A stretch of 64,000 nt of DNA from Stentor coeruleus. Lineage: Eukaryota; Ciliophora; Heterotrichea; Heterotrichida; Stentoridae. Of the stretch, positions 20,177-29,362 are shown piece by piece (the first letter of the stretch is position 1; every line of letters begins with the position of its first letter). The notes below the pieces were generated by a model. The model did no database searches, was not told where the DNA came from, and saw only the letters and a program-made list of their open reading frames with translations. The stretch lies in assembly GCA_001970955.1 (NCBI GenBank), contig MPUH01000195.1:20455-84454 (forward strand). Direction: 5' to 3'. The position numbers and the translations under genes were made by a program.

Positions 20177-21200
20177 TGCTATTAATTTACTATTTAGTTA
20201 TTTTATACCTTTTTTGAATATGATATCTTGTTTTTTAAGTAATTGAAAATATGTTTTGTATTTATTGTCAGGACTTTGGATTATTGATTTTATTTTTAAG
20301 GAATTTTTTAATAAAGTTTTGTTGGCTGAAAAAGTTATTTGATTAGCTTGGACGTAAATTTGTATGTAAGGGAAATATTGTTATATTTGGTGTAGTAGAA
20401 AAAATATTTTGGGAAAAACATATGTTATTTTATATGAAATAATGGGATATTAAGTGAATGATTATATTTAATCAGATAAGTTAATTTATATATCTTATAT
20501 CTTTGCTTATTAATTAGATTTTATTATTTAATTGTCATCATATTTTCAGTTTATGTTTATTATTGCGAATATTGAGCTATCAATAAAGTTTTTTTTTTTT
20601 TGTATTTTATCTTATTTTCAATAGCTTTAAAGAAAAAAATATTGTTGTGTATATAGTGCATATTGTATATTTATGTTGAATAATTTTTTTAAGACATAAA
20701 TTTTTTTTAGGCTAAAAAATCTTATTTTTTCAAATCAAATTTCATATAGTAATGAAAATCTTAATTTTGCTATAAAAGTTTCTCTTGCTTCAATAATTAT
20801 GGGTATTATGCTTAATTTTTATATAGGGCTTTGTTTCAATGCAGTTTAAGTATATCATAATAAAAAAAATTGTAAAATTATTCTTTTGTTTAGAAGTTAA
20901 AATACTATTATACCTGCCTTTTAAGTTTTTCAATTGTAATTTTTAATAATTCCTTAACTTTACTATGAAAATTTAACAAAATTATTAATATTAGTATATA
21001 AAAATCCTAATAACCACATAAGTTATTTTACAATAAATATTAGCATTAAATATTTTAAAGTAAATAGAATATTCTTTGATGTTTTTATCTTAGNTAAAGT
21101 AAATAGAATATTCTTTGATGTTTTTATCTTAGCAACATAATGATTTATCTTTGATTGTATGCAAAGTGTATTCTCAAGCACACTATAAACCATAATAAAT
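20177..21200. other. Intergenic with an N-flanking duplication
   Basis: About 1 kb, very AT-rich with several T-runs (for example 20588-20600). No credible open frame or structured RNA was recognised. The distal end includes the 38-nt duplicated block listed separately. Confidence 0.4.
21056..21132. repeat. Direct 38-nt duplication around an N (likely assembly join)
   Basis: Positions 21056-21093 and 21095-21132 are identical, separated only by the N at 21094. This is the same pattern as at 11516 and 49987, best read as an unmerged contig overlap. Confidence 0.85.
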
Positions 21201-21647
21201 ATGATAAGAAAATTGGATTTATACTACCAAGCAAATTCTACCTCAAATTTATTAAACAATCCTTCACATGCTCAGAAAGATAAAAGAATCCCTTTAAATA
21301 AACCCCCTTCTCTAGAAAAACTTCATTTTACAGAGCAAAGGAAAGTATTAAGAGGATTATTTCATCCATCATTCCATGAAAGAACTTATAGTACTTTAGG
21401 ACCTGATCTTCAAGTAATAGGAAAACATGAGATTAAAATTGGAGTTCAAAAACTTCCTCAAATACCTGTAAAGAATGGGAATAGGTTTTTATTTAGAAGA
21501 AAGACTGTTTGCAGACCAAATACAAAATGTGGAAACATTCATAAGAATAAGATTATGGAAGATAAATCTACAAATTTGAATGTGAATGCTATTGATGTGA
21601 TGAAAATAAGTGTTAGAGGTTGGAATGATGATATCGATGATAATTAA
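21201..21647 (+). CDS. Unknown basic protein, 148 aa
   Basis: I do not recognise this protein. It is basic and rich in Lys, Asn and Arg, without hydrophobic segments or a signal peptide. A short central part (FHPSFHERTYSTLGPDLQVIGKHEIKIG) looks more ordered than the rest. The start ATG follows an AAATA leader and the frame is open and AT-moderate compared with its flanks, which supports a real gene. The next gene (21982) is on the same strand 334 nt further on, but a functional link cannot be shown. Confidence 0.6.
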   Translation: MIRKLDLYYQANSTSNLLNNPSHAQKDKRIPLNKPPSLEKLHFTEQRKVLRGLFHPSFHERTYSTLGPDLQVIGKHEIKIGVQKLPQIPVKNGNRFLFRRKTVCRPNTKCGNIHKNKIMEDKSTNLNVNAIDVMKISVRGWNDDIDDN

Positions 21648-21981
21648 AGTGTAAATTTTAGAAATTATGAGTTAAATGAATGTGCAGGTTGATTTTTTTT
21701 ATTTGATGTATGATAATTTGTGTTTTAATACTGATATAAATTTGTAATCTGTTAGGATTGGTAAAATAGATATGTTATAAGTTTTGATTTAAGTTTGCTT
21801 TTTAAAGGATACAAAATAAATTCTTCTTTCCAAAAAAATCTTCTCAACAAATACAATAATGAACAATCATTGCTAGATTATATGATCTTTAACTTCTCGC
21901 CTTCTCTCTTATTTCATAATTTTCCTAGTATCTTCTACACAAGTTCACAACCTCGCATGATATAAAATAATATCTTAGAAA

Positions 21982-22884
21982 ATGAAGCAAACGGAAAACA
22001 ATATCGAGTCCTTAAATGTTTTACGTAAATTTTCAAAAACCCCTAGTACAATCTGTTCACTTTCAACATCTCCATGGCCAGGACATTTAACTCAAGAAGA
22101 AATTTTATTAAACAACTTAAAAGATATGCAATCAATGTTAACTGCACATCTTAGAAGACTTGCTGATTTTCTTAGTATGCAAGTTCCACTTTTACATTAC
22201 AGATGGAATTTAACGAATATTCGACACATGAAAGATCAAAAACTCAGGTACATAATAGGTAACATACTTAAAAGAATATCTGAAAATTTAGATATAAAAA
22301 AAGCATCAGAACTTGCAAGATTAGGAGAAAACCAGATAGAAGATATCAAAGAACAAACTTTTGAAATAAAAAAACAACTGAAATCGTTGAGGAAAAAATA
22401 TAAAATTGTTGGGGTATTTGAGAAAAAATACACTTTGCTAACAGAAAAATGCTATTCTTATAATAATTGCCTTGAGAATTTGAAAGAGAATAAATCAAAT
22501 CTACTTGAATCTTTGATGGAACTTAAAAAATCTCAAAATCGAATTTGTTTTCTTTATATTCCAATAAAGGAAAGACTTGAAGAAATAATGATAAGAAAAG
22601 AAGAATTGATTTTATCGATTCCTCAGATTGGAATGCATTCACAGGTTTTAGAAGTAAAAAAAGCTGAAGTTAATCAAATCGAAACTTCAAATACTGAATT
22701 AAAAAGTATAGTCCAGTCTTTAACACAACAATTAGAAGCCCAAAAATTAAAAAGTAGGAAAAAAGCAAGTGCTCTTAAAGAACAAATACAAAAATTTGAG
22801 TGCCAACTTGCCCTTATGAGAGTACAAGAAAGATTTTTACTTGAAAAACAGAATAAAATTAATAACTTAGCTGATATTCTATAA
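21982..22884 (+). CDS. Unknown coiled-coil protein, 300 aa
   Basis: After a 35-residue Ser/Thr-rich start, the protein is almost entirely helical and charged. Residues about 100-145 (IKKASELARLGENQIEDIKEQTFEIKKQLKSL) and 205-300 (EVKKAEVNQIETSNTELKSIVQSLTQQLEAQKLKSRKK) have clear heptad patterns, so a coiled-coil dimer is likely. The segment 45-75 (LLNNLKDMQSMLTAHLRRLADFLSMQVPLLHYRW) is more conserved-looking and could be a short folded head. A cytoskeletal or centriolar role would be typical for such proteins in ciliates but is inference. Confidence 0.72.
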   Translation: MKQTENNIESLNVLRKFSKTPSTICSLSTSPWPGHLTQEEILLNNLKDMQSMLTAHLRRLADFLSMQVPLLHYRWNLTNIRHMKDQKLRYIIGNILKRISENLDIKKASELARLGENQIEDIKEQTFEIKKQLKSLRKKYKIVGVFEKKYTLLTEKCYSYNNCLENLKENKSNLLESLMELKKSQNRICFLYIPIKERLEEIMIRKEELILSIPQIGMHSQVLEVKKAEVNQIETSNTELKSIVQSLTQQLEAQKLKSRKKASALKEQIQKFECQLALMRVQERFLLEKQNKINNLADIL

Positions 22885-22984
22885 AATAAACAATATTACT
22901 ATAAATAAAAGACCCTAAATAATAAACATTTTTCCTATATTAAATCCATTATAAAACATAATAAAAAAAATTACTCAATCTAAA

Positions 22985-23839
22985 CTAGATTAAAGGGGAT
23001 AATTTTACCACAAAAGACTCTAAACCTACAGGTAAGACACCTTCTAAAAAGTCTTTCGTGCTATTCACCACTTCTACAGGTATTCCATCAGATTGGAACT
23101 CACAATAGCTCACTTGACAATGACAATAACCAAATTTAATAGCTTTGCTTAAAAGACTATTACAACAAGTACAAGAATGATAATTTTCGCAACTCATTTC
23201 ATTAACAATATCAAAATCCCCAAGTCCAAGGCTTAAAGAAACTCTTTGTTTATAAGCAACACAATTATTATTCATACAACAAGCTTCTAATATTAACCCA
23301 GTTTTTTTAATCCTCCATTTCTGCACATCTTCACAAGGGTTATCTCCAACTAAGACAATTACCCGGCTTTTATTCCCAATATCATAGTTTTCTAATTTTT
23401 CATTCATGTCAAGCTGTATATCACTTCTTATAAATCGAAAATTTGAATCTTCTTCTAAAAGATCTTTTACTAAAGAGTTTCTTGATACTTTTAAGCTTAT
23501 TTCTTTTGGTCTGGGGTAACAAATTTTTAATGTTACTTCGATTTTTTTAGGTTCGTTTATGGATCCTGATATGGAAATTGTATCTTTTTCTGTTAGTCTC
23601 AGATCATAAAGAGAGATGTTTTCGTTAATCGCATAAGTTATTCCTTTACATGTTACTTTGTAATTTTTGCAGGATTCACGGTATTCAGAATTTACATTCG
23701 ATGAAACGATTTGAGTGCAGAAATCTTTTAGTGAGGTACGTATCATAGCTGAGTGCTTGATTTGAGAAGTTTTGAATATTGGGGTGTTTAAATCCACTGT
23801 TAGCTTAAGCTCTGAGTTCATTGATTCAGAACATCCCAT
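22985..23839 (-). CDS. MGC-starting protein with ubiquitin-like and Cys-rich domains
   Basis: I place the start at 23839 because the protein then begins MGCSESMNSE, a good myristoylation/acylation site behind a TTATTTATTATTA leader. The frame is open 18 codons further upstream (to 23893), and that longer start looks less likely. Residues about 55-185 contain two ubiquitin-like stretches (YKVTCKGITYAINENISLYDLRL; LKICYPRPKEISLKVSRNSLVKDLLEE). The C-terminal part has a Cys/His-rich module (WRIKKTGLILEACCMNNNC, then CENYHSCTCCNSLL and FGYCHC). I recall this from other protist ubiquitin-fold proteins, where it lies after the UBLs. A metal-binding role is likely; the function is unknown. Confidence 0.72.
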   Translation of the reverse strand: MGCSESMNSELKLTVDLNTPIFKTSQIKHSAMIRTSLKDFCTQIVSSNVNSEYRESCKNYKVTCKGITYAINENISLYDLRLTEKDTISISGSINEPKKIEVTLKICYPRPKEISLKVSRNSLVKDLLEEDSNFRFIRSDIQLDMNEKLENYDIGNKSRVIVLVGDNPCEDVQKWRIKKTGLILEACCMNNNCVAYKQRVSLSLGLGDFDIVNEMSCENYHSCTCCNSLLSKAIKFGYCHCQVSYCEFQSDGIPVEVVNSTKDFLEGVLPVGLESFVVKLSPLI

Positions 23840-23911
23840 TTTATTTATTATTATCGAAACTTTTATGATTAATACCTGCTTATAATAAATCAATTCATCT
23901 TTAAAACTAAA

Positions 23912-24889
23912 TTAGAAATTAAATGAAGGAGCCAAAGGGGCTGAAGCAATACCACAGGATCCTGAATTTGCTGTATTTTTATCATTTCTAGCCACAAGTC
24001 CATATCCTCCAATTCCCCATGAGTTTCCCCAATAGCTTCTGATTACCCAATAATCAACATTAGCAATACTTCCATATCCAACAATAACAAAATTAGACTG
24101 AACAGTACTTGTACCACACCATCCAGAAGGTAATACTCCACTTTTATAATTCATAAGTGTTGTTGTAATATTAAGTGTAACTGAAACAGGTTGTATAGCA
24201 ACAGCAGCTTTAAGCTGAGCCTCATTATTAGGAATAATAGCATTTACTGAACTAATCTGAGTCTGACATTTAAGTTTTTTTTTACAAGAAGCAACATTGT
24301 CTATAAAAGGATATTGAGATTCTGTGCATATATTATTAGACAATGCAAAATTAAAACTTTTTTCTATAGTCCCTGAGGTACAGCCTGAGTTCCCAGAGGA
24401 ATCTGAACAACTGATAAACTGTTGTGAGCTAAGAGTTGTTGTAGTAGTTCCTTTTGTTATTGCAACTATACTTTCAATTGTATCGATAGTAGAAAATATC
24501 CATGTTGCTTTACATGTACCTTGAGTACGAAGAGGACTTACTTTACCAGATTTAACCCAATCGACTGATTCTGGTAAATTGTCGGTGTTGAGATAATTGA
24601 TTTCAGGGTGAAGGTCAAGTTTTAAGTCGAAATTTGGGATGGTTCCAACTTCTTCAGGTAATTGATCAGATAAAGGTCCAAGATTTAATGAAAAACCTAG
24701 GTTGGAGTTGTTAATTTCATTGATAGTGGAAAGAGAGGATTTAAAAGTTGTGAAATGAATTTGATCTTCTTCGGCTGTATAAATTTTTGAATATCTAGCT
24801 TTGTATGAAGCATATTCTAAACGAAGATGTAGATCGGTAAGTTCTCCTGCGGTTCCGAAGACTAATAAACATATTAAGATAAGCACCAT
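23912..24889 (-). CDS. Papain-family (C1A) protein, predicted catalytically dead
   Basis: The 325-residue protein has a signal peptide (1-15), an I29-like pro-domain (about 18-85) and a cathepsin-L-like mature domain from about 105. The fold signature is intact: QG at 123-124 (oxyanion Gln), WIFS after the active site, GC and CS disulfide cysteines, GYG near 271 and WG..WG near 287-292. All three catalytic residues are changed. The nucleophile of CGSCW is Thr129 (CKATW), the His of the NH.V block is Ser265, and the Asn of NSW is Ser285. Without Cys and His it cannot be a cysteine protease. The frame is long and undamaged, so it appears to be maintained as a secreted or lysosomal pseudoenzyme, perhaps a binding or inhibitory protein. 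Confidence 0.92.
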   Translation of the reverse strand: MVLILICLLVFGTAGELTDLHLRLEYASYKARYSKIYTAEEDQIHFTTFKSSLSTINEINNSNLGFSLNLGPLSDQLPEEVGTIPNFDLKLDLHPEINYLNTDNLPESVDWVKSGKVSPLRTQGTCKATWIFSTIDTIESIVAITKGTTTTTLSSQQFISCSDSSGNSGCTSGTIEKSFNFALSNNICTESQYPFIDNVASCKKKLKCQTQISSVNAIIPNNEAQLKAAVAIQPVSVTLNITTTLMNYKSGVLPSGWCGTSTVQSNFVIVGYGSIANVDYWVIRSYWGNSWGIGGYGLVARNDKNTANSGSCGIASAPLAPSFNF

Positions 24890-25197
24890 TTATAATTTTG
24901 AAATATGAAATAGTTAATAGAATTGGATTTGGATGTAGAAAAACTATATTTAAGTATTATAATAATAATATTTTTTATGTTTTTTTTGTGATTAGAATAT
25001 TATTTTATTATTGAAAATTTTACTTTTAGAATTAGAGACTTGGTATATAAGATCTTAGAATTTTAAATAGAAATTATTCATAATAACTTAACTTATTTTT
25101 GTTGATGTGTTAAGGTTTATTTTAAAATACTTTGGATTATTTGTAATAAAAGATATAATTAAATCAATAATTCTTATGTTTTCTATAATATATATAA
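24890..25197. other. Divergent intergenic region
   Basis: 308 nt between the pseudoprotease start and the plus-strand gene at 25198. It should hold both upstream regions. No distinct motif recognised. Confidence 0.4.
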
Positions 25198-25953
25198 ATG
25201 AATTCGGGTTCTACTCAAAATTTATCTGATGTAAAACCTAACAAAGTATTTTATCATGCTCCTTCGGAATTAGAATTAGTTGAAAAATCCGATAAAATCC
25301 AAATAAAAGACAAGAATTATGAGGCGATCGAACCAATTTACAGCAAAGAGAAAGTTATTATTAAAGAAGATTCCTTACATCCAGAAGCTATTTCATTTGG
25401 TATTAATACTGAAATCGACCCAATTCTTCTTGATGATTTTGAAAACAGAATAAATACTTTTAAATACTCTAAAACTTGTATTGAAAATGCATGCTCCTGC
25501 TTCATCTCTCTTCCTGATATAAAAAAAGTTACCCAGCTAAAAAAACTAGATTTGAATAGAGAATACTTAAACATGCTTATTTCAAAATGTGAAAACTTTA
25601 TACCTATTAAGACCCTTACTAATCAGAAAAAAATTAATATTATAGATCTTCATATACTTGCAGAACTAATAAGCAAGTCTAATAAAGAAATCCCAAGTAA
25701 AATTAGCCTAGAAAATTTAGAAAAAATCTACAGTGTTGTTGAAATCATTTCAGAAAGGTGCTTGAATTATTTAGAAAATATAAAGAAAAATGCATCAATA
25801 TGGAGAGAGACACATTCCATCAAAGCTTTTATAGTTATTGTTTCGGGATATATATACAAAAAACTCACTGAAATTTTAGAAAATGAACATTACTTCTATC
25901 AGAATGGCATTCAGGAATTAGTAGAAAATCCTGATAGCTTTATCGCCCTTTAA
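25198..25953 (+). CDS. Unknown protein, 251 aa
   Basis: Not recognised. It is acidic to neutral, mostly predicted helical in the C-terminal two thirds (about 85-250), with a single Cys-rich spot (CIENACSCF near 95-103). No signal peptide or membrane segment. The initiator ATG follows an ATATATAA leader. A 26-nt tandem duplication begins three bases after the TAA stop. Confidence 0.65.
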   Translation: MNSGSTQNLSDVKPNKVFYHAPSELELVEKSDKIQIKDKNYEAIEPIYSKEKVIIKEDSLHPEAISFGINTEIDPILLDDFENRINTFKYSKTCIENACSCFISLPDIKKVTQLKKLDLNREYLNMLISKCENFIPIKTLTNQKKINIIDLHILAELISKSNKEIPSKISLENLEKIYSVVEIISERCLNYLENIKKNASIWRETHSIKAFIVIVSGYIYKKLTEILENEHYFYQNGIQELVENPDSFIAL

Positions 25954-25955
25954 AA

Positions 25956-26007
25956 AATCTTAAATAAGAACCTACTAACATAATCTTAAATAAGAACCTA
26001 GTAACAT
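25956..26007. repeat. Two tandem copies of a 26-nt unit
   Basis: The unit begins AATCTTAAATAAGAACCTA and occurs at 25956-25981 and 25982-26007 with one mismatch (C versus G). It starts just after the stop codon of the 25198-25953 gene, in its 3' flank. Confidence 0.8.
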
Positions 26008-26358
26008 AATTATACATTAAACTTTTTAGCTTTGACATTTTTTTTCGCCATAGTGTCTTTGTCACATAACCTAATACAATAAAAAAAAAAGTCATTTACC
26101 TCAAAAATTCATCATCTCATAAACTTTATCATTACATTCCCAATACCTCAAGCACACTCCAAATTTTCCATGTTTTTTTTTTTTTTATTTAAAAAATATT
26201 CATAAAACTAATCTCTCATAATATTCTAATTTATCTCTCAAAGAAAAGCTTTCCAAATCTAATTTATCTTCTAATTACCTAAATTATATTCCAATATTTT
26301 TTTATACAAAACCATTCTAAAATATGTCCACAAGATAATTATCTAATATTATTTATAA
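26008..26358. other. Convergent intergenic region
   Basis: About 350 nt between two gene 3' ends, AT-rich, with a T15-type run near 26169. No gene seen. Confidence 0.4.
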
Positions 26359-26661
26359 CTAAAATATCTGGCAGGCTGTCTTTGTGCAAAAAGGCCCTGC
26401 ACAAGTAATTCTATCTCTGCTATTTAAATTTTTATGTGTTGGCTCTTGTGTAAAGTATTCAAATACAATATCATAATGAATATGTGGTTTTTTGTTTTCT
26501 TCTTTATCTTCTAAGATGATACTTTTGAACCCTTCTTCTTGATAGGAATCAGGAGAAATTTGTGTTTTAACCCTTAAATCCTGATCGCTAAGCAAGAAAG
26601 ATAAGGAATTTTGAAATGAAAAGCTCTCAATAGTCATTGTGTCAGAACAGGTTTCAGTCAT
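26359..26661 (-). CDS. Small unknown protein, 100 aa
   Basis: The frame begins MTETCSDTMTIESF and ends CAGPFCTKTACQIF, with four cysteines in the last 14 residues and no recognised domain. Its start codon is only 27 nt from the divergent start of the B-box/kelch gene at 26689, the spacing expected of two real ciliate genes back to back. It is short enough that expression data would be needed to be sure. Confidence 0.55.
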   Translation of the reverse strand: MTETCSDTMTIESFSFQNSLSFLLSDQDLRVKTQISPDSYQEEGFKSIILEDKEENKKPHIHYDIVFEYFTQEPTHKNLNSRDRITCAGPFCTKTACQIF

Positions 26662-26688
26662 TTATATTTGGTTTCTTAGATAAAGAAA

Positions 26689-27987
26689 ATGGACATAAAA
26701 TGCTATGTTGAAGCTTGTCAAGAAAAACCATTGTTTCTATGTTCCTGTGAAGGTTTAAATAAATTTATATGCTCTTATCATATTAACTTTCATCAATCAT
26801 CAAATATTATGGTTAATCACAATTATAAGCAAATAACAAAATTCATTAGTCCATCAGATCGTTCGGAAATATTCCAGACACTTAAAAATGCTTTGGAAAG
26901 GCTCCAAGAAAGTGAGCGTTTGTTGCTTAACTGTCAAATGAACGCATTACAGGAAATATATTCAATTGGGTCAAAAGCTCATAAAGTTTTCAAATTGCTT
27001 AAAAATCTTTGTGCGAAAATGATTGAAGAAGCGGCAAATTTTAATCAGATTACCCTTGTGAATCAAACAGAAGGAATCCAAACTACTATGATTAGTTCAG
27101 TTAATGTACTTGAAGAACTTATTTTCTATGCAAAAGAATTACCGAAATCAAACTTGAAATTTAGTTTTTTAGGTCTTTCACCTTTTAGGCAGAATGAGAC
27201 AACAAATTCAACTCTTATTAGAAAACCTCAACAAAGTGAACCTTGCTTGTATTATTTTAAAGAAAATACAAAAACTCTTGTAAAATTTGACTGTAATACT
27301 AAGGCTTTTAATGAAGTAAATATAAAAAAACCGAAAAGAGAAGGATGTAGCAAATCTATTTGTATTCTTAGTGGCGGGGATAGAGTTTTTTGTTCTGGTG
27401 GGTATAACAATATTACTAAAACTTTATGTGATATGACTTTTATAGTTTATGTAAAAACAAGAAGTATTGAAGTTTTACCTTCAACCTCTACTAGAACTAA
27501 TGCAGCTGGAATATTCCACAGCAACTCAATTTATATATTCGGAGGACATGCTGATACTATTTTAAATACAGCAGAAGCTATTAACTTAAAATCAAAAAAA
27601 TGGAGATCCTTAGCAAATCTTCCAGGATATTTCAGAAATACCTCACTTGCTACTATCGGCACAAAAATAATCATAAGTTGTAACCCAAATACAATACTTG
27701 AATTTGACATCTTAAAGAATTCTTATGTAATTTTGGCAAACTTTATACCTATAAACCAAAGTAATATTTTACTTCAAGATGGCTTAAGAATCTCTTTGCT
27801 AACAGATACGCTTTGGATTAGTGACAAAGAAGATCGAAGATTATGGAACGTCTATCAAAAAACTTATAATTTTGGCTTTACAACTTGCAATCCTGTTGTT
27901 CATGGGAGGTATGCATATTTTTATGATTGGAAAGGAAAAGTTTATCAAGTTAGTTTGGAAAATTATGACATTTCAGAGATTTCATAA
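26689..27987 (+). CDS. B-box-like zinc finger plus kelch-repeat protein
   Basis: The N-terminal 50 residues carry Cys/His pairs in a B-box-like pattern (CYVEAC, LCSCEG, ICSYHINFHQ, NHNY), which would bind zinc. A helical segment (about 60-150) follows, as in TRIM-like arrangements. Residues about 180-430 form kelch-like blades: GGYNN.TKTLCDM, IFGGHADTILNTAEAINLKSKKW and similar units with the GG and Y/W positions. Large ciliate families share this architecture. It may be a ubiquitin-ligase substrate adaptor or scaffold, but no RING is present, so E3 activity is not implied. Divergent from the small gene at 26359 with 27 nt between starts. Confidence 0.8.
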   Translation: MDIKCYVEACQEKPLFLCSCEGLNKFICSYHINFHQSSNIMVNHNYKQITKFISPSDRSEIFQTLKNALERLQESERLLLNCQMNALQEIYSIGSKAHKVFKLLKNLCAKMIEEAANFNQITLVNQTEGIQTTMISSVNVLEELIFYAKELPKSNLKFSFLGLSPFRQNETTNSTLIRKPQQSEPCLYYFKENTKTLVKFDCNTKAFNEVNIKKPKREGCSKSICILSGGDRVFCSGGYNNITKTLCDMTFIVYVKTRSIEVLPSTSTRTNAAGIFHSNSIYIFGGHADTILNTAEAINLKSKKWRSLANLPGYFRNTSLATIGTKIIISCNPNTILEFDILKNSYVILANFIPINQSNILLQDGLRISLLTDTLWISDKEDRRLWNVYQKTYNFGFTTCNPVVHGRYAYFYDWKGKVYQVSLENYDISEIS

Positions 27988-28041
27988 TTAAATCATATTT
28001 AGAAATCACTAAAAAAATTGTATATAATTTCTAGTTAAAAT

Positions 28042-28737
28042 ATGAATAAAGGACGTATTCAAAGCGAAGCATTTATGAGAAGATGCCGAGTTAGTGTCAC
28101 TAATCCAATACCTGCGCCAAACCCAAATACAGCAACATCAGATATAACTGAGTGTTGGAGTCCAAATAATGGGATACCTCCACCTCCTCGGGAAGCTGCT
28201 ATTAGTGAAGAAAACTCAATGGTCTCTGATTCATCAGATTCAATTTCTGAGCAACCTTTGGACACTGAAATTGTAAACATAAAAAATATCACCCAGGCTC
28301 TTCATTCAGGTATATCATCTAAACTTAAAAATTGCAGACGGAAAAACCATGACTTTTCAATCAAACATGAAGAACTTAATAGCAAAGTTCTTATTTATCA
28401 AAGAGAACTTGAAACAGCTAAAGGCAGCGTTAACCAGCTTTTGCAAGAAACTTCACTTACACACCAGTTTATAAAAAATTTACGAGAAAGCTTCAAATTC
28501 AAAGATTTCAGAGTAAACCAAGAAGAAGTTTTTGCATGTGGAAGTTATGGTGAAAACAACATAGTAGATACAATAAAAAAACTTAAAGACGAAGTTGAGT
28601 CTATGAAAACCAAAATCGAAAGTGAACAGATAAAATACCAGAAATCAACTATGGCAACACAGTCAAATAACGAATATGAAAAAATATGCGAATTCGATAG
28701 GGCTAAAAAAGAAGGCTGTGGTTGTGAAGTGTTTTAA
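28042..28737 (+). CDS. Coiled-coil protein with Cys-rich CaaX-like C-terminus, unknown
   Basis: The 231-residue protein has a Pro/Ser/Asn-rich N-terminal third and a coiled-coil-like middle (about 95-145 and 175-215). It ends KKEGCGCEVF. The last four residues, CEVF, fit a CaaX prenylation signal, and the preceding Cys could be palmitoylated, so membrane anchoring at the C-terminus is plausible. It starts 54 nt after the stop of the kelch gene on the same strand. No family was recognised. Confidence 0.65.
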   Translation: MNKGRIQSEAFMRRCRVSVTNPIPAPNPNTATSDITECWSPNNGIPPPPREAAISEENSMVSDSSDSISEQPLDTEIVNIKNITQALHSGISSKLKNCRRKNHDFSIKHEELNSKVLIYQRELETAKGSVNQLLQETSLTHQFIKNLRESFKFKDFRVNQEEVFACGSYGENNIVDTIKKLKDEVESMKTKIESEQIKYQKSTMATQSNNEYEKICEFDRAKKEGCGCEVF

Positions 28738-29362
28738 TTATGAGTATTTCAAATATAATAATAAAGTGTCGAACTTTAATTTGTGGTTTGTTAATAGAAT
28801 ATCAGTGTTTTATTTGTAAAATTCTTAGTCTAAATTTTATTTTATGCTTTTATATTATGTATAAGATAAGCTCTTAAAACATCATTATATTTATGGTGTT
28901 GAGTTATATTAGAATTTTATTAGATTACAAGAAATAACATACTAAATAAGTTTTCAAGAGATGCATTTAAGAATATCATTTAAATACATGAAAAAAAGAA
29001 AATGATTTGATGAAGATTGAATGCTTTTATGTTAGGACAAATTTAAGCTGAAGATCTAAAGGTAAACCACGAACTTAGATAGAATAGACAATTTATAAAC
29101 TACTAAGGATTTATAAGCGAAAAAAAAATACAGGAAACAATTTTCATGATATGCCTTTGAAGTGTTGATTTTTTTCAAAAAAACCAAAAAAGGCTAAATG
29201 ATTACATCAGGGATAGTTACAAAATAAAATTCTTCTAATTAACCAAAACAAATAATTTGCTTAATATTCTCATCCCTTCATTTAACTCATTGAATTAATA
29301 AGTAAAGCTAAAAAATCAATTGGTTTTTAAAGCCATTAGTAACTATATCTTTAATCGTATAT
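28738..29362. other. Intergenic, no gene seen
   Basis: 625 nt of AT-rich sequence upstream of the STE11-like kinase. No open frame, tRNA or repeat recognised. Confidence 0.4.
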
